NCBI GenBank assembly: GCA_014338405.1
Contig: JTDE01000193.1
Coordinates: forward strand, 53,994-117,993
Source of the DNA: Paragonimus skrjabini miyazakii
Lineage: Eukaryota > Platyhelminthes > Trematoda > Plagiorchiida > Troglotrematidae
Length of the DNA stretch: 64,000 bases
Direction: 5' to 3'
Made by a program: the position numbers and the translations under genes. How positions within the stretch are numbered: position 1 is the stretch's first letter; the number at the start of each line of letters is the position of its first letter. A model generated the notes under the pieces. The model saw only the letters and a program-made list of their open reading frames with translations. It searched no databases and was not told the DNA's origin. Positions 11,801-24,210 of the stretch are shown here, piece by piece.

Positions 11801-14800
11801 ATATATCGTTTCAAAATTATTCGTTTGTACATCCATTTTAAGGAACCTTTATCAATCAATCAATAATCAGTTATCATGCGGGATAGTTTGTCTTTAAATA
11901 AAACAGTTGATATCCTGACCATCTGAACTGTTCACGACTACACGAACATCTCAATACATTCGAGTCGAATGCATTCGAAAAATATTCTGCCGACGAAAGT
12001 TGCAGAATGGTTACATATAGTGTCAATGACTTCAAACTGTAAACTGGACAAACATTCGGATTCCAGCTCCTGCGACCCAATAACCAAAGTGAATTCCAAG
12101 TACAGAGTGTTTGTGGGGGGGACATTTTCTCCTTTGACCTGATGACGATTACTTAATCTTTTGTAGCTTTCGGATGCTTAACGTTCACACACAATAGCCG
12201 TAGGGCAAAGTGATGACATATTTTCCTACTTCTCTACGTTATATACCTGTTCTACAAACTTCTAACTAACCCGAAGGACTGTATGATACATCTACTGCTT
12301 GTATATACATTGTCTTGACTACTGGATACCACTGTGAACTTGATATCGTGTTAGTCATAAGCCCGGGAGTATAATATTTCTCAGTATAAATGTTTGCTTC
12401 ATTAACTACAATCCCATTGCATTTTGATTAACGGTAAATTATTCCAGCAATATGGCAGATATCATCCGAAATTGGTTTTGACAAGGTTTATTTTGGCGTG
12501 TGGCATGGGGTATTGTTTGAGCTATTCAAAAAGGTTAGCACTTCTAGGGTTGCTGAACGCTTATGGTTTTTATTTCGGAAAATGACAAAACAAAGACACA
12601 CAGTTGAACCAGTTCCTGTTAATATGTATGTTTATAATATTGGTTGCATGTATAACAAGTTGCTTCCGAAACTTTGATAACTGTTGGACGTGGGTTTAAC
12701 CTTCCTACACGACTCTCATTACCTTTTCTGAACAAGCTAAACATCACCATACAACATACAATATATTTGTCTACATATATGAGAGTTAATTTTCGTTCCG
12801 ATGTTCTAGAGGCGCCGAAAGGCCTGCAATTCGAGGTACCATAATTGATCTGACATGATTACAAATGTAGCCTTTTTCAAATTTCGTTCTCGTGGCTGTC
12901 CGCGAAATACAGTCCCTGCTATATTCAGATTACCATTAAAACTGACCACATATCTTACAAACGACATCGGAATAGCTGAATAGACACACCCAGTCTGATT
13001 AAGAAAAAAATTAGTTACTTTTCTATGTTCTTCTGGAGGATTACCTCTTCAGAGGAACACACTATGCAACCTCTAGATTTCAATGGTATTCATCACTTTG
13101 GCGCTGGCGGAATTGTGTGGCTGGTAGGAAGAGGTCGGAAAACTACGAGTAACGCCCGAACGCAGATTTGTCCTTTCCTTGCCATGTTCATTCCCTCGTT
13201 CTGACTCGGATTGTAAATGCAACATGTTCGTGATTTCGGAAACAGTTGACAGCTGTCTGTATCTCATTCTGCGCGTTATCTCGTAGGTTTCCGCATTTCG
13301 TTTAGCCTGACAGATTTGGTGCGTGGGTAGCAGACACTGATTATAACTAGCAGGGCGTTAATTCTTTAGGGTAAGTAGAAGCAAAATCTGGGAACATACA
13401 TGAGCTCAACTTGAGCCCAACAAGAGCCTCGGCGACTCGTCAATACCATAAAATAATACCCAACATGTTCAATGGTTTCTGAGATTTCGACCCGGCTCAG
13501 AAATCCTATCGCAAGCTTGAGAACTTGGAGTTAGCAAAACAGTCGTTATGATTCAAATCAAGAGAACCAAACAGTCTGACGATTGCTCTAACGAGAAAGT
13601 GGTTGGGTAGTTGATAATGGTGATTCGGTCCTGTTTCTTGTGAGAACGTTAACTCTGTGGACAACAGGGCTTCATTTCAAAAGGGGTCAACTGTCCACAT
13701 TTCTTTTAGCACCTATCGTAGTAAGTTGTGCGTGATCATTCAATGAATGGTAGTCAACTGTTTTAACGGTTTACTAGGAGGCTTACGATGACTTGGAATT
13801 CTACTATCTAGTCGTGCACGTAGACGTCCGGAGATCCTACCACTAAGTGGGCAAGCCGAAGTTCTGTCAACGGGAATCATAAAACCACTTGCGCATTCAT
13901 ACACCAACTTAGTTCTGAGTGGATTCACCATTTTCACCACCAACTTCCGTGAAGCTTAGAGAAGGCGAATGCTACAGCATTTTATATACTTGTCTTCGCT
14001 ACTAAATTTATTGTTCGTGGCCTCAGTGTTTTATCTTGCAAACCTTGAGGTAATTTTATTGCCATCGTCAAATCAGCTTGAGGATTTTTGCCACGGATGA
14101 CCGCCGATACTGACGATTGATGTCCGAGTCACATGGGACCATTTATCATGTACGCCAATAAGCTAGTCATCATCCTTGTGATAAATCGCTTCTGATTAGC
14201 TGAGAATGTCCTTTGAGTCAGAATTATCTAAACATGCTACGCTGACGTGTAATCACTTACGACTAACAAGCAATTGATTCGTTTGGAGGAAATCCGAGAC
14301 CACTTGCTACACATAATGCACTGTAACGATTAACCAACTACACATCATGGGACACAGAAGTAAGGCTGAGCATAGGGGTAAACAGACTTGATATGTTACC
14401 AGGAATAGCCGAATATTGTATATGGGACGGACAACCGATCGTACAGCACAAGTGACTCAAACTAACATTGTCCGACAAAATGGAATAAGCTACCGTTCCA
14501 ATGACGATAAATACGAATAACCTCCCGTTTCAGTAACAAGTTATCAATGCTCAGAACAAAAAGGAGCTTACGTTGAATCAGAATGAAATTTAGGGAGTCC
14601 AGTGTTTGTAAGGTTTCTATGAAGCGCCTGAAAAAGCAGACGATAAAGTGTCTACCTTTCGACTATCTTGTCTCAGAAACCGGTACCAGCCGATACAGTA
14701 ACACAAGTGGTTATTGCTGCAATACTTGTGGTCTCACTTATACAGTCCACATGTAAAAACGCGTATGCATACAAACTTACTTCACGTATTGCATATATGT

Positions 14801-15372
14801 ATAAAACTATGTACGTGAAATTATTATTATTACTATGTTACCTCTCAATTTTTCATTCTCTTCTTATTCGCTCATCTGTAGTCATAGGGCTTCCTTAGAC
14901 AAATGTTGTTCAAGCTAATCAAAAAACATTCAATTCTATTTTTCTTAAGATTGCTGGATAGTTCTCTTTCTCACTGACCGTACACTACTATTACGAGCTC
15001 TAGGCATATGCCGAGTAGTAATTAACGCTTCTGACATGAGTACTCAATAAGTTATCTAAGCCATACTTGTCTATCTGTCTGTCTTTTTGTAGTTCCGTGC
15101 CTTCAAATATATGAATGTATTTCACACCCTGACAGACGTTTGGGCGACGTATTTAGTAACACTTTATTTCACCTTTATAAAAGCACATAATATAAAAGCT
15201 CATGCTAGCAAATATGTGTATGCGTACATCACTACTCTTGTTTCCGCTTATTTGAAATTACTATCTGCACATCTTCGTTTTCCGTTTACAATTCACATAC
15301 ACCTCATACGGAAATATTCACCACTGTTTCCCGAAACCCGATATCCTCTACTATAATTGCTTACTCGAACAG
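5816..15372 (+). other. Intron 1, second part: no gene recognised
   Basis: About 9.5 kb without an identifiable element. A 25-base perfect hairpin lies at 9006-9030 (GAGACAAAAC, loop GGAAC, GTTTTGTCTC). Open frames at 6344-6613, 8802-9086, 9401-9616, 11874-12125, 13073-13267, 14668-14898 and 15111-15356 show no family motif. 13560-13650 faintly resembles the hammerhead repeat (AAGTGGTTGGGT, TGATTCGGTC). Confidence 0.45.
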
Positions 15373-15479
15373 CACTGTTTCGCTATCTACTACAAAAAAG
15401 AAGGAGTCCGACAATATGAATTACGCGCCGAAACTGAGGAAGAATGCAATGCGTGGATGGAAGCAATTGATAATGCTAG
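15373..15479 (+). CDS. RASGRF: RasGRF-like exon: first PH domain, C-terminal helix
   Basis: Reads HCFAIYYKKEGVRQYELRAE, then a tail ending WMEAIDNA. This is the end of a PH domain: last beta strand, then the C-terminal helix with its near-invariant Trp. The acceptor is AACAG at 15368-15372 and the donor is GTAAGT at 15480. It joins the previous exon in phase 0 and ends in phase 2 (AG), so the next exon supplies the third base of a Ser codon. In RasGRF this helix leads straight into the coiled coil, as the next exon shows here. Confidence 0.93.
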
Positions 15480-15970
15480 GTAAGTATAAATCACACCTAT
15501 CTGTCATTTAAGCTATTGTCTTATAGCTAGTTCTAGTTACTATGGGGAAAATGCCATTTTTATCTTGTTGCCGACATTTCGGTTGATCTCCTCTCATGTG
15601 AAGCAACACTCTGCTTTCCGATTGCAACCTAGGCAACACGAACATGTCCTCGTCCCAAAAGGAATACGCATTCCAGTTCCGACATGTGTGTGAGACGAGA
15701 CGATTGATCATTATCTCAATTTAAATCGGAAAACGCTCACTTTCTATCATACCCTTCCAAATCATATAGAATTTGCAGCCAGTCCGTTGTGGAAAAAGTC
15801 ACCAAGCTAGAGTCTCCCCTTTGTTATTGCAGGTCATTAGAGTGTATCATTGTGGTAACTGGTGTTCAACTTGTGGTCGCATATGAATGCTGCTGTATCT
15901 ATTCCAACCAAATATGAGGCTTCTCGTCAATAATTAGTTCACCATTGAACAAATTCAATTAATGTTATTA

Positions 15971-16232
15971 TCAATTTGAACGTCACCCACAATTGATCGC
16001 AGCTGTCGCATCCCCTTTCGAAAAGAAGCACTAGACTCGAGTTTCGCTCCCATTAGAGCTCGTCATGATATGCACTACTAACGAGCTCTAATGAGAGCGA
16101 AATTCGAGTCTAGTGCTTCTGCTGTGCGAAACGGGTCGACTGGAAAGTCTGTGGGGATGCGACAGCTACCGTCAATTGTGGGTGATGTTCAAATTGAAAT
16201 TAACCAAATCTCCGACTACTCATCAGTAATGC
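15971..16232 (+). mobile_element. Hammerhead foldback element, copy 3 (compact palindrome)
   Basis: The outer 26 bases (TCAATTTGAAC... and its complement ending at 16198) are inverted with one mismatch. Two hammerhead regions sit back to back with only a few bases between (GTCATGATATGC). The tRNA-like units of both arms are gone. The right tail reads ACCAAATCTCCGACTACTC. This is a non-autonomous foldback reduced to ends plus ribozyme halves. Confidence 0.78.
16072..16116 (+). ncRNA. Hammerhead ribozyme remnant, copy 3 right
   Basis: Stem I GCACTA/TAGTGC, stem II and GAAA are intact, but the first core box is CTAACGA (G5 to A), which should stop cleavage. The partner on the minus strand (16027-16064) has lost stem I and the first C of its core. 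Confidence 0.65.
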
Positions 16233-16261
16233 TATTACGTTTATTTCGTCGAGTGATGATT

Positions 16262-16580
16262 AACACATAGCCGCTGATTGGAAGTGTCAGGACAACTGAC
16301 GTCTAACCTTGTGAAGCAATTTCATAACCTGGATATTACTCACAAGCGCAAGCAATTGACTGTATAGATTGGTAACTCAGTCATCCCTAAGGTGAGATCA
16401 GTGAAGTGTCGATCAACACGACCGCCCAGAAAAAATATGAGTTCACATCCAGTTAGTGACAATCATTATTAGCCAGGAAGGAACTTGTTGGATAGTTCAT
16501 GTGAATGCGAGAGTGCGGATTAAGTTTAAATTGTGAATAATTTGACCTTACTACTCTTCAGTAATCACCACTGCAATGTC
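16262..16580 (+). repeat. Degenerate right arm of the hammerhead repeat
   Basis: Weak but ordered matches to the right arm: GATTGGAAGTGTCAGGACA, ATTACTCACAAGCG, CTAAGGTGAGATCAGTG, GGATAGTTCATGTGAATGCGA, and the tail CTACTCTTCAGTAATC. The ribozyme itself is lost. Confidence 0.45.
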
Positions 16581-17010
16581 CGACCATATGAATGAATCAT
16601 ACATTGTTGTCTGTGGCAAATCAATCCGAATTTGCTGTGACGACTTAAAACGAACTTGCTTTTACCTCATTCACCTAGGAACCACTGAGAAGCATACACA
16701 GTAAAGGTCATACAAGTGAATGCCACATTGTCGCATCACCTATCCAGTTAAAATTAGCATGATTACATTTTGCTATTACTTCTTGTATAGAGATGTAGGT
16801 ATTCCGAACAAGCAACAAATGTGAGGTTTTCCCAAAGCAGTATTCAAAATTGATAACACAATTAACGTGTTTCATATGGACGCAGATATCGTACTAAGTT
16901 CCTTAAATTCGAGACTAACGGATACACCTGAGAAGACCAAGATAATCGAAATAAACTCTGTCAAAAAGCTCACCCATTTCGGTGGCACACAAACCATTGT
17001 TTGTAGGTAA

Positions 17011-17134
17011 ATTTTCAAGTTGAACATCACCCACAATTGATCGCAGCTGTCGCATCCGCCTAGACTTTCCAGTCGGCCCCTTTCGAAAAGAAGCACTAGA
17101 CTCGAGTTTCGCTCTCATTAGAGCTCGTCAGTAG
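17011..17134 (-). mobile_element. Hammerhead foldback element, copy 4 (cut by assembly gap)
   Basis: Left arm with CAAGTTGAACATCACCCAC, CAGTCGGCCCC and the ribozyme, then runs into unresolved bases at 17135. No right arm is seen after the gap. Confidence 0.75.
17093..17134 (-). ncRNA. Hammerhead ribozyme, copy 4 (core intact, stem I end in gap)
   Basis: Minus strand carries CTGACGA, stem II GCTCT/AGAGC, GAAA, ACTCGAGTC and TAGTGC. The other side of stem I is only partly present (CTAC) before the run of N. Confidence 0.75.
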
Positions 17135-17369
17135 NNNNNNNNNNNNNNNNNNNNNNNNNNNNNNNNNNNNNNNNNNNNNNNNNNNNNNNNNNNNNNNNNN
17201 NNNNNNNNNNNNNNNNNNNNNNNNNNNNNNNNNNNNNNNNNNNNNNNNNNNNNNNNNNNNNNNNNNNNNNNNNNNNNNNNNNNNNNNNNNNNNNNNNNNN
17301 NNNNNNNNNNNNNNNNNNNNNNNNNNNNNNNNNNNNNNNNNNNNNNNNNNNNNNNNNNNNNNNNNNNNN
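17135..17369. other. Assembly gap, 235 N
   Basis: The run of N begins inside stem I of a hammerhead, near where the inverted right arm would be expected to follow. Any open frame across it is meaningless. Confidence 0.99.
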
Positions 17370-18224
17370 TCAGCCTGCCAATTCGTACATTAATCGTAGT
17401 TACTTCACAAGATTCGTATACTGTACAGTGCAGACAAACAAACGTGTGGTACTCGTTTTCTGAACTCAAGCCTTTCTAAACCACAATAGTGGCATTCGAT
17501 ACTGAACTTCACTCAGGTGTGCACTTACATCATCCTGTTTTGTCTTGTCCATTTAGCGTTGGAGATTGGCCAATTTGTTTGACAAGTGGGCTGTAATTTC
17601 CGATTCTGGTCACATGAGCTTACACGGTGAAACATGTGTTGACAAAACTTAAAATATGTCCCCCAAATGAAATGCAATCACTACTTTCAATATGCTAAAC
17701 AAGCAAGCGTGAATCAGATGTCTGTTCGTGGACAACCATGAAATTATATTAAGGGTTGCGTACTGAAGTGAGTGACGCTGTGGATTACAAATGTCCCCGA
17801 ATTCTAAAATGTTTACGACTTAGCAACTAAATGTCATCTAGCAGTGGCCGTTTTCGGAGAGCTAAATGGTTTGATTACAAATGACGATCAAAATTGCACA
17901 GAAGACCAAATTTTACTGCTCGTTCATTGGACAGTGTGTACATGACACAAGTTAGGTGGAAATGCTAAAAATTCATCATTTTGAAATCGCATGTTCAGTA
18001 ATGAGAACTGACGTTTTATTTGAAGGACTTAAGTATCTAATGAGTGTGCGCACACCTTTGTGAAAAAAGCTCACTCAAACGTTGGTATCAGTTTAATAAT
18101 CTACTGCAAGTATAGCTTGATAGTTTATCATTGATTGACAAGTCAAAGTTAAGGAAATCCAAACACGACGATAACACAAAACGGGATTGCTGTGATAACG
18201 CAATCATGACAACGTGGACACCTC
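17370..18224 (+). other. Intron 2 segment: nothing recognised
   Basis: No coding, RNA or repeat signal that I can identify after the gap. Confidence 0.5.
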
Positions 18225-18791
18225 ATGTTTGAAAATTCAAATAATCTGAAGAGGGCTACTATCTACACCATTGCTACTATCCTTTCCATTCTGTACACAG
18301 TACTAAATAGAAAGCTGATATTTTATCATACGTCAAACTTGTATTTACTTAATCTAAGGCCTCTTAGCCATTTCAAAAATGTTGATTGGGCAGTTTGTAT
18401 AAATGAATATCCACGAGTACAAAATGGGCATGATGGAGTTTGGCGGTTAGCCCATACAAATCCGATAATAACAGTGTTTGAAAATTCCATTGCCTTCGTT
18501 CGTGATACAATTTTACGGATATGTGGTGTCAGAATAGTTGCCCTTTTAAAGTGGGTGAACCGATTACATATTGATACGAGAATCATGAGGAACATTCTTC
18601 TCGTGGCCCTCGATAAATACGGATCATTCATTCGACGGACAATTATCACTCTCCCACACAAAATGAGAACATGCCGATCACGTGATGGTCACCTGAATAA
18701 CACTTCTTATATTCTGATCACACTTGGACCTGTGGCTTATTTTCAAAGATTCACATTTCCACAGGGTGGAGGTCACGGCTTAAGGGATTAA
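18225..18791 (+). CDS. Unassigned 188-codon open frame (may be chance)
   Basis: The longest uninterrupted open frame in the window (188 residues, plus strand), ending about 45 bases before the Penelope-like element copy C begins on the other strand. The opposite strand is also open over 18326-18661. The predicted protein is hydrophobic at its start (TIATILSILY) and basic later, with no motif I recognise. It has no visible exon borders that would fit the RasGRF gene. It could be chance, part of an unknown repeat, or 3' flank of the neighbouring retroelement. I do not assign a function. Confidence 0.15.
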   Translation: MFENSNNLKRATIYTIATILSILYTVLNRKLIFYHTSNLYLLNLRPLSHFKNVDWAVCINEYPRVQNGHDGVWRLAHTNPIITVFENSIAFVRDTILRICGVRIVALLKWVNRLHIDTRIMRNILLVALDKYGSFIRRTIITLPHKMRTCRSRDGHLNNTSYILITLGPVAYFQRFTFPQGGGHGLRD

Positions 18792-18834
18792 ACAGATGGA
18801 CATAAAAACTGGAAATGAAAATTATGGGAACGCT

Positions 18835-21192
18835 GACTCCCAGGGTAACAGCAGCGTCAACAAAAATTTTTTCGATAAACAAGGAGAACTATGTTGTTCA
18901 ATAGCCAAAGCCTCAGCAAACTGGAGTATGCTTTCGGTTGCTCTGAAGAATCAACAAGAATGCCTTAAGAACTTTGACTATGTGTCCTGTTTGAATTATG
19001 TGGCTTGCAGGGGGGTAATGTTGGGTGCCGTCTGTCTGCATTTCCAACCGAGTTTCTTGTCATTTGGGAAAATGCTTCTTCATACGAGCAGGTAATTGTC
19101 GGGTTGTCCTCCTTATATAGCTCAACTACACGAATATTTGTATGAACAGTGGGACGTGACAGACGTAGACTTTTTGTTCGTAGCCTGGAGGACTGGTAGG
19201 GTCCTGTACTATATACAGTTTTGTAACGTTATATATTCTTGAAACAGTGGCTATCTGACACTAACTTGTAATTATCGACCAGCTGTCCCCTGCAAAATGG
19301 AGTTCAAAATAAACTGTCCCCCTCGGTACCCTCGTTACTTTAACTATTGGATAGTAGCTGCGTTGTACTTTTTAATAAACTGCAAGGGGTTCCCGTTGGC
19401 TTGCAAAGACTTCGTCAGTAGGCATAACTTTAGCTGTAGGTTGCCGTCCGTGAAAATCTTCCATGCTCTGTGTAATTATCCTGACTGGGCCTCTCCTATG
19501 CCGTACCGGAAGGAAGCTATTGAAGTGCATCTACTGTCCTCTCCAAGTAAGCTCCTGTAGACAGGTTTGGAAGACAGTCACTCACTTTACCGTTCTCTTC
19601 CCTCAACTATAATTTCGGATGAGCTTGGTTCAACTTCGAAAATAACATATTTGATCCGCTTCAGCTCACAAAGATGACCAGAATATAATCTACGTAGCGT
19701 CTGTACTATGCCGGTTTTGACAGGATTCTGCATAACGTGGTTTCTACTTTAGGCATGAAGAAATCTGCTAGCAGTGGATCCAGTGGACTGCCCAATGCAA
19801 CCCCGTTCACTTGTCGAAAACCATACGTCCAGAAATGGAAGGTTTCATTGTGTGTACACAAAAATAATGATTAGTTCAGTTCGGTCACCTTGGTGGAAAA
19901 TCGAGCACTGCTGCGCACAGTAAATTTGCGAATGCTATCAATTGTTTCATGAAGCGGAATGTTAGTAAACAAGGAAGTCAAATCAAATGAACACATCAGT
20001 TTACCTCGGGTATTGTAAACACCTGTGCAATTAAGAGTTTGAGGTTGTCCTTTAGACCATACTTACTGAATTCAAGTTAATCAGCTAGCCAAGGTGATAA
20101 TTTGTGTTTTGCTTTGCGTTACACATGGACACAATGGGCTGATGTAGAACATTACGTATATGGGTTCTGGTAAGTCTGTATATATTCAGCGTGCGTGGGC
20201 TCATTGGCCTCATCCGGTTGCACTGATCAATATAGATTACCCCCATTATCTTCAACTTTCTCACTTTGCAGTAAATTTCCTTTTCCACTTCTTGGACGTT
20301 GTTACGATCCCCGTCTGGCAGAAACTTGAGTGTCACAGGGAATTCCAAACATTTTGTCTAAGTATTCCGGTTTGTCCATCAACGCAACCCCTGGGCTTTT
20401 GACCGAATTTACCACCATCAAGTTTTGATTTCTGTTGTAGTTCTCTCAAGCTTCGGAAGTGTGCCGGTGTGAGTAGACCGTGACGCTTTTGTCTGTGATT
20501 CTGATAGACAACGTCCACTAGTTTTGTTTTCGGCCAATTATGATTTTCTTCAGACATCGGCAAATGAATGTTAATCGTAAATATTTTCGAACTGAGCGTG
20601 TACCCCAAGTTCTCTACTTTTCTTTTGTGGTACGGCAAACTTCGATTCTTAAAAAGAGAGCTCCCATTTGAACCCACGATAAAGTTTCTGATGACAGGTT
20701 GGTTGCATTCATGTTTTTGTCTTCAGTAAATGATTATGCGTTTGTAACGACACAAAAGGAATCATCAAGCGCTTTTATCACATACGCTTTTCTACGTTTC
20801 AGTACTGTAGTACAGATGTTCAACAAACAAATGATAAATTATTCACAGTAGACCACGCCTTCCTGTGTATCTCTTCTGAAGATTTTAATTTTTGCCATGG
20901 GATTTAGTAATCTGCTTGTATTTCGAGTTGTTTGACTATAGCTTACATGATCGGTTTTTTTATAAACTCGAGTGGAAACTAACAAACTAGATAAACCGGA
21001 TTTGTCAAGTTGAATGCGTAATAGTTCAGTGACCGACTTGCGATTGAGACAGAGAAAGTTGTTGAATTTTCCGGTGATATCTTTCAGGAATCTACTTTGA
21101 AAAAATTTGAAACAGTTCGCTTCTTTGATTACTTTGAATAAAACAGTGAGAAGACGTAAATCACGTGGTGTTCTCCAGAACAAAACACACAT
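18835..21192 (-). pseudogene. Penelope-like element copy C (decayed RT plus GIY-YIG tail)
   Basis: Read on the minus strand from high to low coordinates: upstream region (20333-21192); fingers segment RPMSPRTLNIYRLTRTH near 20240 and RPIVSMCNA, matching the Penelope LRPI-x-S pattern; RT motif FRQVNGVALGSPLDPLLADF near 19760-19840; active-site box reading YVDY at 19685-19696, where YxDD is needed; linker SLQANGNPLQFIKKYNAA near 19380-19440; endonuclease end FAEALAIEQHSSPC and LLLPW near 18840-18920. There is a stop just before the active site and many frameshifts. The plus-strand frames at 18796-19095 and 19297-19560 are shadows. The limit beyond about 20700 is uncertain. Confidence 0.8.
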
Positions 21193-24062
21193 CCAACTGA
21201 ATATAAATTACATTGAATCGGATATCCTGATAAACACCAAAACAACCGGTGTATAATAGTGTGATGGGAGGTTGGCCGAGAAGCTAGTCGATCATTTAGA
21301 ATTCTGCATAAAATGAATGGTTAGCTCCACAACTCAAATTAATGGTGGACCAGTCTAACTATGAGTTAGTGTCTGACACGCTGTAGAAATTAGATTACTA
21401 CCCTTGATCACATCTTTAGTTAGTTAAGGTAATGAAGCTTCATGAAGAAGTGACTGGAGGTACCGATTTGTTTAGACATTTCGTGGTGGAGTGAACTAAG
21501 GAGAAAAATTCGTTAAATAACGACTGACCTTCATCATAGACCACGTGAACGATGCTTTTCGAGACGATTATAGCATGGTCATATTTCTTTCCTGTCTGGA
21601 TAGATGAATAATTGGTTAGTGCCTGACTGCAAAAGAATAACAGATTAACAGAATGCAATATAATTTGATTCTGGTGTTCCTGTAGATTCCTAGAAGCTGA
21701 AAGCTGCAAAACGCTTGGCCCATTTTTGTCAGTCTACACTTCGTATATCACACTTTCCCGTTTGCATATTTCCTCTACTAGCTTCCATTGTTCAGTCTCC
21801 CAACCCCCTTCTTCTGCTGTTGCAGTAATTGTACCTGCAGATCGATCGATCTGCTTCATTGAGATGACAGTTCTGAGAAAAATTTGTTTCGTTAAGCACT
21901 GAATTTCTTTACTGGCCATCATTCAGGTTAACATTTCATTTGGTACACCATGCTCAATGCTGTTTCAATTTTCCTTAATACCTAACAACGGAACGTTTGT
22001 TGAAACACTTTTGCTTCCTTAAAATTCATAGCGTACGTCCGTGGATCTGATTAGCATATGAAATCATTTTTTCAGGGGTTACCTAAAACATTTAAACGAT
22101 AGTTCACCCGTGTCATGAAAACCTGGGAAATGACCAATTAGTTTTTCATAATTCACGTTAAATAAGTTAAAACCATCTAGACAATAAGGCGCTGCTCTCA
22201 AAATAAGAGCTTGTAACTTACGGTGTTTAGTAACCCGAGTGGTTCCCGTCATCAGAAAAAAAGAGTTGAATACTGTGTGGTGCTGTTCAACTCACAGTGA
22301 ATGGAACCAATTCCTTATGACAGCTGTACACTACTCCTGAAACTGCGCCACACAGAACAGTTAAAGTTGTCGAAACTGGTTCGCTGTTTGTTGGCTAATT
22401 CATGAAGTGGCCATGACAAAGCTTATCGTTGGAGTATGAAAGTCTTCACACGGACTCTACTTCCAATTAGACGTGTTCCGTCTACCTCCAGGAATGAAAG
22501 TGCTGCCCTGTTAACACATTGCATATGGGAGGTTCTGTTGTTTTGTGTAACTCACTCCTCCTTGCGCACCGGAAGGCGTAGCTATTGTGGATGGGTTAAG
22601 GCAGAGTAAGGAAGCTGAGTAGTTTGCGGCTTGAACGTGACCTTGATAAGAAAAACTCGTCCAATCCACCATCTTTAGTGAGTCCATATTGGAGTACTCA
22701 TGTTACTAACCATTATATGTCCTGGTCAGTTTGTCCATATCCCCATAACGTATGCACCCAGATCGCAAGACTGAGCGACACCAATAGTTTAACGCGGAAT
22801 CACAGTTACGTAAGAAATCTTTGACCATAATTTCAGAAAGGTGCACAAATTTCATTTCAGCCTCATAGATGACGGCTAATTACTACAACTGAAAATTCGG
22901 GCCCACCCGATTACAGTTCCGACTAGCAGGACAGAACTGACATGCAAAGTTCGTAATACCTCAGTATGATCTCTCTTAGCACCTTGGATTTCACAAGTTT
23001 CCAATGATGATGTAATCGATTAGAGTTAACGGAACAATTACTATGTTACTTTCCTCTAGATGAACAAGCAATTGAAATGGTATGGTTGGGCATCTATATA
23101 CGATAATACAGTTGTGCCTAACGGGAGATCACTGTCGCAATGGTATGCGAAAGCCATAATCAGCTTTGAATGGTGCTCAACTTATGTCAACCAAAACTCT
23201 TAACATTTATCGGTAGAAAGGAAAATCACAACTATACTTTCTACAGTATGTTTAATTTCCCAGAATGGGAACAGCACAGTCTTGGCAACTGATCAAGCTT
23301 ACGTTGATGACAGCATGCTGATGACTTATATCTGCAGACACATTGCCATAATTTCAGCAAACCATTGAAACCTGTGAAACCAGTGAAATTTTCTGAAACC
23401 ATGGTCGTAGAATCTCACATAAAACACAGAGTGACGTTTGGTTTGTAGATAAAGTACAAAAGTTGCAAAACGACGCTGTTAACATCACTGGGCGGTTAGT
23501 TTAACATCACGTGAGCCTCTCCGAATAACAGACACAAATTGTCGACTCGACTGTTAACGCATCAAGAACAATACATTTGCTGTTAATATGAAAGCACTCA
23601 TTTCCACCCCCTTCCGCTTTTTATTCAATCACAAACAATGATTGGCGTTGAAATACAATATTTCGGTCAAGCTTAGCATGAGACAAATGGGTTTATATGG
23701 AGTTCCGCTCGCTTCATAAACTCTCGCACCGAGGGCTAGGCCTGGTGCGAGCAAGCAAACACTGCATGGATGTTTTGCATTCAGTGCACAACATCCATTC
23801 GAGCCACTTTTCCTGCGGAGAGTCAGACGAAACATCCACAGAAGTATATGGTTCATACACTGTGTACTTAAAATCTCGCAATGGGCATAAAATGTCTTCG
23901 TTACACTTTCGCGTTATGTCACAGAATTGCACCTTTTGCTTGTTACTAATGACAACAAGGTTTAAACGCCCGCTTAAGGTCATTCGTTATCAAATACAAA
24001 TAAGTAGGAGGTGTCATCAAATACAATAACGGTCATTTTTCTATACAAATTCCGTCCTTCAG
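21193..24062 (+). other. Intron 2 segment: one faint repeat match only
   Basis: 23070-23160 resembles the hammerhead repeat upstream of its ribozyme (ACGATAATACAGTTGTGCCT, AACGGGAGATCACTGTCGCA). Otherwise nothing recognised; the overlapping frames at 23629-24029 on both strands have no known motif. Confidence 0.4.
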
Positions 24063-24210
24063 TTTTGGAAAACTTCTGGAACGGAAACAGGAGGCAGAAC
24101 AAAAGCAGTTGCATTTGCTACAGATTTTGGATACAGAACGTAAAGCAAAATGGCAGTATGTGAAACAAACAGAGGAACTAGCAGCAGAAGTAACAAAGCT
24201 TAAAATGGAG
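24063..24210 (+). CDS. RASGRF: RasGRF-like exon: coiled coil after PH1
   Basis: After one base that completes the previous codon it reads FGKLLERKQEAEQKQLHLLQ and runs on with charged, heptad-like sequence to KLKME. HLLQIL resembles the YLHLLQIV stretch in vertebrate RasGRF. Acceptor CTTCAG ends at 24062; donor GTGAGT starts at 24211. Entry phase is 2 and exit phase 0. The coiled coil, IQ and DH modules together act in calcium-dependent activation in this family. Sequence here is more divergent than in the DH exons, as expected for a coiled coil; identification rests on position, phase and the short conserved stretch. Confidence 0.87.

Noticed and set aside
13560..13650. Possible further hammerhead-repeat copy
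   Set aside because: Only short word matches; too weak to list as a copy.
17128..17469. 113-codon frame across the gap
   Set aside because: Mostly unresolved bases.
18796..19560. Plus-strand open frames of 99 and 87 codons
   Set aside because: The opposite strand encodes the tail of Penelope copy C (FAEALAIEQ..., SLQANGNPLQF), so these are shadows.
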